Positions 55,201 to 64,000 of a DNA stretch of 64,000 nucleotides are shown here, piece after piece. Made by a program: the position numbers and the translations under genes. The stretch's first letter is position 1. Each line of letters starts with the position of its first letter. Origin of the DNA: Thermothielavioides terrestris NRRL 8126 (Eukaryota > Ascomycota > Sordariomycetes > Sordariales > Chaetomiaceae); assembly GCF_000226115.1 (NCBI RefSeq), contig NC_016460.1, forward strand, positions 1,302,001 through 1,366,000. The letters are read 5' to 3'. A model generated the notes under the pieces. That model saw only the letters and a program-made list of their open reading frames with translations, did not search any database and had not been told where the DNA came from.

Positions 55201-58200
55201 CTCTGTCCGTAATCCCGATGTTATCGGGATCGACGACGATGAATTTGAATCGCAGACGAGTCAAAGCAGCACGACCTCCAGAAGCAAGACGCTGCCCAGG
55301 AGGGATGTGCTCCTCTGCCACACGCCCGAGGCTTTCTACCTGGAGACCAGCCTCCGAATACATTTCCTGGAAGTCATACGCTTAGACGACGGCGAACTTG
55401 GCCGCGTTCCCGAGTCTATCGTCGACCAGCTCCTGGAGCTCCCGAGTGAGCAGTTCTTGTCATGCCGGTTGTTCATGCGAGAGCTCTTCACATCGGATGC
55501 CATGACCCCCCTCGAGACTGCCATGAGAATCCTGGAAGCGGCTGGTCGCGTCATTGGCCAAGACGAGTTCAAGCACTGTGACGTGGCATTGTGCAACTGC
55601 CTCGACATCATGGATAGCTTCATCAGCGTGTGGACTGATGAGGACCTTGAGATTGCAACCATGGCCGGGGATCTATACCACTACTTGGTGAAGAACTGCC
55701 TCCCAAATAACTGGCTGTCAACTGCAGTACAGATTCGTCTCTCCAGCTTGCTCTTGCACCTGTTGGAGGTCAAATCGACCTACGCCGCGAGCTTGAAGCT
55801 GCCGTCCGTTCGGTCTACACTCTTGGGCATCCTGCAGGACGGGGCCATGGAAGTAAAATACTTCATCGGGCGCAACCTTCCCAAGATCTTCGGACTCTAT
55901 GTCCTTAAGACCCACGACGACATATTCGTTGATGTGCTAGAAAGCCTTCCGTCCGACCCCGAAGTCGGCGAGGGGATCGCATTCCGATTATTCGTTCTCG
56001 CAGAACTTGCCTGCCGGTGGCCTACCCTGTTGCGTCGTTGCATATACCACATCTTTGAGGCTCCGGGGAAGATCTCACAATCCGCAAAGTACGCAGCCAG
56101 CTGCCTCAAGCGGATCTCGCGGACGCTGCAGCTCAGCGGACCCCAGGAGCTGTTCAAGCTCTTCGCACCCCAGTTGCTATACACCTGGCTGGAAACAGAT
56201 TCGATTCAGAATATCCCATTCGAGATCTTCGGCTATCCAAGTCTCCGTGACCTTCTCCTTGAAGCCCAGACAGAAGCTGCCGCCATCATGTTTATGCGCG
56301 GCCAAGAGCAGGAGGCCCGAGATTTGGCTCAGTCCCTAGGCCTGACGCCCGAGCAGATGGTCCAGCAGAGTTTCACCAAAATCATCGCCTACAGCATAGC
56401 GCACGATATCAGCGTTCCCGGAGGTGCGGACTACGTGACCGGAGAGAGCCGGCTCCGGAAGATACTCGGAAAGGAGGGCTTCCTCTCCAGTATCCACCTC
56501 AACTTTGCCGACATCATCGCCACCTTTTTCGACACCTTTGATCAGGAAGACCCTATAGAGAAGGCGTTTCGACGAGACGATCGGTTTGCATACGCCGCAA
56601 ACAGCATGGAGGAGATCAAGAAACTGGGACATCTGCCAGCCGCATTGCCTCCGAACCAGCAACCCATGTTCAGGGCCAAGTACTTGCCGAGGGAAATCCT
56701 CCATCTGTGCAGCCGGACCCCATACGAGCCAGAAACGCTGTGGACACCCGCCCTTGTCGTCTTCGTAGCCCGCAGGCTGCTGAACACGATACATCCAGCG
56801 CTCGGTCCACTACACGCCTGCTCCGTACTGCGCAAGATCCGCGTGCTGATATGCATGGCGGGCGACCACGCAACGTCTGCGTATCCTCTTGAAATGCTCT
56901 TGCAGTCTCTCCGAGCATTTGTGGTGGATCCGGAGTGCGCCGACGATGCTTTGGGCATGACGCAGTATCTCGTCCTCAAGGGTGACAGTCACCTCAGGCA
57001 GACGCCCTCGTTCCTCGCCGGATACGCACTCTCCATTCTAGCAGACCTCCGCGTCTTTCTTGAGTCGAGCCAGTCCAGCACGACGCAGGAGAGCCAATTC
57101 AAGGCGACCATGACCAAAGCACAGCTCTTCCATTCGTGGTTTTCCAAGTACTTGGCCAACTACGATTCCCCTGCTTTCCAGGACGAGGCCCAGAAACTCG
57201 CCTTCAGGTCCATCACGCAGTCTGCCGCTCACATCCGTGCCTCGGGCAATGCGGAAAGGGGGACGCATGAGAGTAACCTGCTACTGGAGATCTTAGAAGA
57301 CTGGGACCGGGAAAACCGGCTGCTGAACGAGCCGGCGCGTGATGTCGCTCTTTCCATGCTGTGTGGTGTCTTCAAAGTTCCTCCGTCGAGCAAGCTCGAT
57401 GTCATTGAGACGGACGAGGACGCGCTCAGCCACAGTGCTGTTGTCTGGAGAAGTTGCGCCTCCCAGAGACTGAGCGGGGAGTACCTGGCCTGGGCCGGAC
57501 GTGTCCTAGGCCGCTCATTTGCAGCATCTGGCGAAGTGCCCGACGAGCTGTTGCGTGAGTCTCAGCTCAAGGAGTACCGCAGACTGTCCTCGGACATCGG
57601 TAGCTCGGAAGAGGCCCTGCTGAATCTCATCGAAGCTCTGACCGTTAGCGGCGACTGCTTCACGGCTGGCCTAGCCGAGGCCGCCCTGCGTACCGTCGTC
57701 TCCGATGCCATTAGTGATGAGGACCATGATCTTCTGAGCGCCTGTCAGCAGAGCCTCTCAGAGCCTCTGCTGGTCTCGTCAAACTGGGACCCGTACCGCA
57801 CGCCGCAATCCGACTACTTCAACGTCGATCATCCGGCTGCTGCAGATGTGTTTGCGGCCAAACAGCTCGAGAGCCCGAACTGGTCGCAACAAGTCGCAAC
57901 GCTCTTGGCCCTGTCGGTGCCAGAAATTGTGACGCTGAGGGTGCTGCCTCCCATCCTGACTAAGGTGAAGGGCTTCGCGGACCAGGCGTTTCCGTTCGTC
58001 GTCCACCTGGTCCTGACATACCAGCTGGACAAACAGCAAGGAATCAAGCGGCAGCTGTCTGAGGCTCTCAAGGATTGGCTGAATTCGACCTCTGTAGCGG
58101 CCAAGGAAAACTTGAAGCTGCTAATCAACACCATCCTCTACTTGCGAACCCAGCCTCTTCCAGGCGAGACGTCGATCGCAGATCGGGGGCACTGGCTGGA

Positions 58201-61200
58201 CGTCAATCTTTCGAGCGCCGCGGCGGCTGCCACCAGATGCGGCATGTTCAAAGTCGCGCTCTTATTTGTCGAGCTGGCCAATTCCGAGTCGTCGAGAGGG
58301 TCGCGGCGCTCCTCCGCAATCAGAGAGATCGAGGACTCGAGCGAGATACTGCTGGACATTTTTGAGAACATCGACGATCCGGATGCGTACTACGGCCTCA
58401 ACCAAGACGCTTCGCTCTCCACCGTACTGTCTCGCCTGGAGTACGAGAACGACGGCGCCAAGAGCCTCGCGTTCCGCGGGGCGCAGTACGATAGCCACTT
58501 GCGGAGTAGAGATGCTGCCTCAAGGCAGGATGGTCAGGCTCTCGTCAAGGCCCTGAGCAGCCTCGGTCTTGCCGGCTTGTCCAACTCGTTGCTTCAAGCA
58601 CAGCAAAGTCTGGACGGGTCCTCGGACTCACTGGACGGGACATTCACGACTGCAAGGAGGCTCGAAATGTGGAACCTGCCAGCCCCGTCAAGCACCGACA
58701 ACTGGGCAGTGACTGTGTACAAGGCATATCAGGGCATCCACCAAGCCCCAGACGTTGACGCCGTCAGAAGGGTCATTCATGACGGTCTTAGGAGCACTGT
58801 CCAGCACCTCACCAGCCGCAGCCTCAACACCTCCACACTGCGGCATCAGCTCGGCGCACTCGCTGTCCTAGCGGAGCTCGACGATGTTTTGAACGTCACC
58901 GATCAGTCCGAGCTGCAGCACACATTGCAGACCTTCGAGCAGCGGTCGAAGTGGATGATGAGCGGCCGATACCCGGATGTTAGCCAGATTCTGTCCTGCA
59001 GAGAGACAACACTGAGCATGTGGAGCCAGCACCACAAACTCAGGGCTACCAGGCTGACTCCCGCAGACGCACGCCTCGTGCAGGTCCGCGGGATGCTGCT
59101 CTCCTCCGACATCTTTCGCTTCCACCGCGCAAATCAAGAAACACTCAATCTCTCTACGAAGTTAACGGATCTCATCCCGTCCAGCGAATCGCTGGGCCTC
59201 AGCATCGATGCTGCGGTCAGGATGGAAGCTGCCAATTCGCTCTGGGATCATGGGGAAATGATCTCTTCCATCCGAATGCTGCAGAACATCGACAAGGACT
59301 CGTCCCTGAAGAAACAGACCGTCCCAGTCAGCCGTTCTGACCTCTTGTCCAAAATTGGATATCAGGTCTCCGTCGCGAGGCTGGAGAGCCCAGACAGTAT
59401 TCAGAAGAAGTACCTCGAGCCAGCGCTCAAGGAGCTTAGGGGCAAGATTGAAGGGAAAGAAGCCGGGCGGGTGTTCCACCAGTTTGCCATGTTTTGCCAC
59501 GAGCAACTGCAGAACCCCGACAGCTTGGAGGACCTAGCGCGTCTCCAGAACCTCAAGAAGGGCAAGGATGAGGAAGTGGAGCAGTTGAAGGCCTTGATTG
59601 CCAATGCCAAGGACTCCCAGCACAGGAACCGATACTCGAGCCATCTCGCGAAAGCCCGGCAATGGCAAGATCTCGATCAGCAAGAGCTTCGCCGCGTGGA
59701 GCAGACGCGCTCCGAGTTCCTCAGGCTGAGCTTGGAGAACTACCTGCTCTCCCTGGCAGCGTCTGACGAGCACAACAATGACGCGCTGCGCTTCATGGCA
59801 CTGTGGCTGGAGCAGTCCGAAGAAGACGTCTCGAACGAGGCTGTCAAGAAGTACATCGGCAAGGTGCCAACCCGCAAATTCGCGCCGTTGATGAATCAAC
59901 TGTCATCGCGGCTGCAGGACCAGTCGGTTCTCTTCCAGAAACTGCTGATCGACCTGGTCTACCGCATCTGCGTCGATCACCCCTACCATGGGATGTACCA
60001 CATCTGGTCTGGAGCCAGGACCCGCGTCAACAAGGACGACGAAGTTGCAGTCTCGCGGCAGAAAGCGACAGACAGGGTGGCAAAGGCTCTGACCAAGTCG
60101 GAGACCGTGTCCAAGATCTGGCCGGCAATTGACCAGACGAGCAGAGCCTACCATGCACTCGCCATGGACCGTGATCCTAACAGGTACAAGGCCGGGGAGA
60201 AGATGGCAATCAAGAACTCGTCTGTAGGACAGAACTTTTTGAGCGTTCTCAGCAAGTACCCGATCCCTCCGCCGACGATGCAGATCGCCCTGTCAGCAAG
60301 CCTGGACTACTCAGACGTGCCGATGATCCACAAGTTTGAGCCCGAGATGTCCATCGCCTCTGGCGTCAGCGCACCCAAGATCATCACGGCTGTGGGCACA
60401 AACGGCCAGCGGTTCAAGCAGCTCGTGAAGGGCGGCAACGACGATCTACGACAGGACGCCATCATGGAGCAGGTCTTTGCGGCCGTATCCGAGCTCCTCA
60501 AGCTTCACCGGACAACGAGACAACGGAACCTCGGCGTGAGAACGTACAAGGTGTTGCCCCTGACGTCCTCGTCCGGCCTCATCGAGTTCGTCTCTAACAC
60601 GGTTCCCCTCCACGAATACCTCATGCCCGCGCACGAGCGTTATTACCCGAAGGATCTCAAAGGCTCGCAATGCCGCAAAGAGATAGCCAACGCCCAGACC
60701 AAGACCACCGAGACCCGCATTGCCGTCTACCGCAAAGTCACGGAACGCTTCCACCCGGTCATGCGCTACTTTTTCATGGAGTACTTCCCGGACCCGGACG
60801 AGTGGTTCCACAAGCGCACCGCCTACACGCGCACGACGGCCGCCATCTCGATGCTGGGCCACGTGCTCGGCCTGGGCGACCGGCACGGGCACAACATCCT
60901 GCTGGACACCAAGACGGGCGAGGTGGTGCACATCGACCTGGGCGTCGCCTTCGAGATGGGCCGCGTGCTGCCCGTGCCGGAGCTCGTGCCCTTCCGCCTG
61001 ACGCGCGACATCGTCGACGCCATGGGCGTCACCCGCACCGAGGGCGTCTTCCGCCGCTGCTGCGAGTTCACCCTCGACGCCCTGCGCGAGGAGGCCGCCT
61101 CCATCCAGACCATCCTGGACAGCCTGCGCCACGACACGCTGTACCAGTGGTCCATCTCGCCCGTGCGCATGGCCAAGCTGCAGAATGCGCGCGCCGCCCC

Positions 61201-61552
61201 CGCGGCAGAGGGGGGCGGGGACGAAGGAGGGGACGGCGAAGAAGGCGGTGGTGGTGGTGCTGCTGTTGCTGCTGCGGCAGGGGCCGGCGGCGGCGCGGCG
61301 AAGGATCATCGCAAGGCGCGCTCCGTCAACGAGCCCAGCGAGGCGGACCGCGCGATCGAGGTCGTCAAGAAGAAGCTGAGCAAGACGCTCAGCGTCATGG
61401 CGACGGTGAACGACCTGATCAACCAGGCGACCAGCGTGTCGAACCTGGCGGTTTTGTATTCCGGTGAGTCCACGCTATCCGTCCCTCGTCACTTTGGCTG
61501 TGTGGAGGGGGAGACTTGCTAACGCCTAACAGGTTGGGCGGCGTATGCTTGA
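52286..61552 (+). CDS. TEL1: ATM-type checkpoint kinase TEL1
   Basis: Seven exons give about 2962 residues: 52286-52340, 52375-52455 (start uncertain), 52528-52576, 52661-54034, 54100-54440, 54495-61463 and 61533-61552. It is a PI3K-like protein kinase that is recruited to DNA ends by the MRN complex and phosphorylates SQ/TQ sites. It also acts at telomeres. Residues 20-65 carry a TAN-type motif (TRKDAVEDLLAYF), formed by joining exons 2 and 3. Helical HEAT repeats, a FAT region and the kinase follow: GGNDDLRQDAIMEQVF near 2615, GLGDRHGHNILLD near 2758 and HIDLGVAFEMGR near 2780. The DLGVAFE and LTRDIVDAMGVTRTEGVFRR sequences are ATM/Tel1-type, not ATR-type. The FATC end LAVLYSGWAAYA needs the tiny last exon. 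A Gly/Ala/Glu-rich insert sits just before FATC. The Neurospora counterpart is mus-21. Confidence 0.93.
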
Positions 61553-62446
61553 GTGGATAGTCAAGACAGATAGATAACCCAGCAAAGCTGTGTATCATGG
61601 ACCTATTTGTTGAATACATGCCATCTCCTCCATCGCTGTCCATTCCAGCATGCATGTTGTTCCCATGTCCGTCAAGTAGTGTCGCCGTTTGTGAAGCCGA
61701 AGAAAAAAAAAAAAAAAAAGATATCCTCGGAGACGACATGCCGAAAGCCACAAGCAGAACCCTTGCTTTCTTTCTCTCCCACCGTATCTACGAAGTACGC
61801 AAACGTATACTGTGGCCCGACCCAACCACTTGGAAACGCAACGCGATAGCGCTGTCTGTCGCCCCCTGTCCCTGCTGGCACGAACATCTCGTCATGATTT
61901 ACCGGTCCTCGTCGTCACATTTTTCTGATCTCCAAGGATATTGTGATGCGTGCAAGCTGGGAATATCAGGACGTGCTCCCGCTTGGGCAAACAGTTGATT
62001 GACGGCGAGGGCAAACCAAACCAGCGCTCGCTTGCCCACCCCCCCCCCCCCGACCTTTCATTCATCCACCAACCCATGTGTTTGTCGGCTTGTAACGGAA
62101 TGCAATTGTATTGTACATCCAAATTGGCAGGACGAATTTCCAATAGTCGTACTTCGTTCCAGGCGCGGTCTTGTCGTCCGCTAAATAAAACAAAAGACGC
62201 CGTCTCTTCTTGCTGAGGGAGCCAGCATGCCATAACAAACAAAAGAGCAAAAGAAAAAAAAATGATAAATAAATAAATAAAAAAACATACCAAGACGCCG
62301 CGAAACCGCAGTTTGCAAACCGTAATATGGAGCTCCCTTGCCCAGGCAAAATGAGAATAACCACACTCTTACCCAACCCAACTCCTAACCCAAGCTCACC
62401 ACTCACCGTCACACCCTCAAGGGCAACCAAGCAAAGGCGAGACAGC
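61553..62446. other. Gap between convergent TEL1 and SNF5 genes
   Basis: About 890 bp with the two 3' UTRs and no supported gene. It contains a run of 17 A starting at about 61703, a C run at 62040-62051, and an AAATAAATAAATAAAAAAAC stretch at 62265-62285 that could serve polyadenylation signalling on the plus side. Short frames here translate homopolymers. Confidence 0.5.
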
Positions 62447-64000
62447 CTAACCCTGCCCGCCGCTCTGGGCCTTCTTCAGCCGCGCGGCGACGCGCTCCCT
62501 GTGCACGCGGTTCTTGAGGTGGACCTCGAAGTTCTGCACCGTCATGTCGGGCCCGGCGGTGTAGGACTTGCCGGGGCAGTCGCGGCAGCGGATGCGCGGC
62601 AGCCAGGCGAACTGGACGTTGGGCGGCGGCACGGGCTCGCCGGGGGGCAGCGGCAGCGAGACGAAGGCGTTGGTCTCGGTGTTGATGGCGCAGTAGCGCA
62701 TGATGGCCTCGAACGAGTCGGACGGGTACGACTTGAGCAGCTCGGCGAGCGCGGCGGTGAGCCATTCCGGCGGCGGGGGCTGCGAGGATGTTAATAATCA
62801 TTATTATGTTTTTTCTCGGTTAGTGCATGGGAGGTGGCGGTTGGTGGGTGTATAATCTGGTGAAGGAGTAAAGCGGAGGAGGGTTGGGGGTAGTTCCAAA
62901 GTGTAGGGAGGAAAGCAAGAAAGTGGAAGACGTACCGGCGGCACGTTGGGCGCGCTTCCGTTTGGCTCGGGTGGAGGGGCCGGAACGCGGCCAAGTTGGC
63001 CTTGAAGAGACGAGACGGTGTTCGATGGTTTGGGCGGGGGTGGTTGGCTAGATGAGGATGGGGTGGCGGGAGGACCCATGGAGCCCGGGACGACGGAGCT
63101 AGGGGCACGTTGGTGGGCAAGAGTGGGTGTTGCGCCAGGCGGCGGCGCGTGTCGCATCTTGAGGTCTCGCATAAGCTTTCTTAGTTTCGCGGGGTTCACT
63201 CTGAGGGTGACGATCTGTTGTAGTGGCTCCTCGGTCTGCTCCCGGGTTGCTTCGCGGCCGAAGCGGCGTGATGTCCTTGTCTCGTGGTGATGTATGGTAG
63301 CCTCAGGTGTCTCGGACCGCCCGAGGTTGGCCATGCGCTGGGCAGCTGCACTGGCGGCACCGCGCATGCCCCTGGTCCTGGCGGTGCCTTGGAGCTGTGA
63401 CATGGCCGGAGAATCAGGGGCGGATTCGTCGCTATCCTCCGAGTCGGACAAGTCGCCGTCACGGGCAGCCAGCTTGCCCCTCCCAGCAAGGCCACTGCCT
63501 ACTGTCCGCTTGAACAGGCGACTCTCTTCGATACTAGGGGCGGCACCGGGTAGTACTGAGGAGACGATCGATGTCCGGATTGTCCTCTGCCTCTCCTTGA
63601 GGTCCGGCAGCTGGGGACCTCCGCGACGGTTGATGGACCGCTTTTGCCTCCTCTGCTCACGCGAAAACATGGTTTCGGTCCTCTCCAGCTCGGCTTCTGT
63701 GTTCTCGTAAAGGTATGGGGCGTAATCTTTCGCTTGCTGCTGGGGTCTAAAAACGGAGGGTAAGGGCGAGGGGAGGAATGCGGCCACAAGATCGGCGTCT
63801 TCAATCGGACGGCCGTCGAAGGGGTGGCCGATGCTGTACAAACTGCGAGTGAAAAGCTGCGTCTGCTCGCGGATGCAGTGGGCAATCGCTGTTGTGAACT
63901 CGCCCGAGAGCGATAAATCGCGGGCCATGCTGGCGGCGAAATCCTCGGGGGAATTCATTGGATTGTTGATATCCCACTCGAACTGATCTACCAGGGTGTG
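62447..64000 (-). CDS. SNF5: SNF5/SMARCB1-type chromatin-remodelling subunit, 5' part outside window
   Basis: The gene enters from the right edge in an open frame and ends at 62447. Exons here are 64000-62936 and 62779-62447, separated by a 156-bp phase-0 intron (GTACGT ... CTCGCAG). The visible 465 residues begin inside the SNF5 domain with TLVDQFEWDINNP, then SPEDFAASMARDLSLSGEF and AIAHCIREQTQLFTRSL, the second repeat of that domain. A basic/acidic linker and a Pro-rich stretch follow, then a C-terminal module (EWLTAALAELLKSYP, LPRIRCRDCPGK, NFEVHLKNRVHRERV) that recurs in filamentous-fungal SNF5 proteins and looks like a small zinc-binding motif. The protein is a core subunit of SWI/SNF or RSC. 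Filamentous fungi often have a single SNF5/SFH1-type gene, so which complex it serves is not certain. Confidence 0.9.

Overview
The window is nuclear DNA of a filamentous ascomycete. It is most likely a sordariomycete of the Chaetomiaceae type (Chaetomium, Thermothelomyces and relatives). The reasons are GC-rich coding DNA with strong G/C third positions, short introns (mostly 55-160 bp, GTRNGY donors, CTAAC/CTNAC-like branch points, YAG acceptors), and protein families typical of that group: HeLo proteins, a Zn2Cys6 regulator, signal-peptide SET proteins, and a roughly 1750-residue NUP192. I found no tRNA, rRNA or CRISPR array. Species identity is inference from protein style, not from a database search.

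Layout, left half. A C2H2 zinc-finger regulator (3396-5194, long leader) is followed by a SET-domain protein with a signal peptide (7313-8662). Next come a YBP1/2-family protein (9509-11696) and a small APH-type kinase-like protein that has lost its catalytic residues (12509-13411). On the minus strand lie a secreted type-B carboxylesterase (15332-17433) and a HeLo plus kinase-like protein (18266-20176). Then a Zn2Cys6 regulator (22607-24954), an ABCG half-transporter (26825-29432) and an unrecognised helical protein (30149-32125) lie on the plus strand. This half is accessory in character and has intergenic gaps of 1-2.4 kb.

Layout, right half. This is denser in housekeeping genes: NDUFAF2/mimitin (minus), a calponin-homology actin-binding protein (plus), mitochondrial DNA polymerase MIP1 (minus), a RING ubiquitin ligase (plus), nucleoporin NUP192 (minus), the ATM-type kinase TEL1 (plus), and the 3' part of SNF5 (minus, running off the right edge). 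These genes mostly alternate head-to-head and tail-to-tail. They have core jobs (respiratory complex assembly, mtDNA replication, nuclear pore, DNA-damage signalling, chromatin remodelling) but form no pathway cluster.

The most notable non-coding signals are two transposon-like islands. One, at 51133-51521 in the shared NUP192/TEL1 promoter region, has 28-bp terminal inverted repeats (26/28 identical), an exact 10-bp target-site duplication, and a degenerate telomere-like hexamer array plus a GC hairpin inside. This looks like a Mutator-type miniature element. The other, at 41522-42434 between MIP1 and the RING gene, has perfect 17-bp inverted ends including TA dinucleotides. It holds a 40-bp tandem repeat and a tRNA-like (A-box/B-box) SINE-type head with a 12-bp repeat tail.

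Among proteins, three look like catalytically altered or relocated enzymes: the APH-like pseudokinase, the HeLo-pseudokinase and the secreted SET protein.
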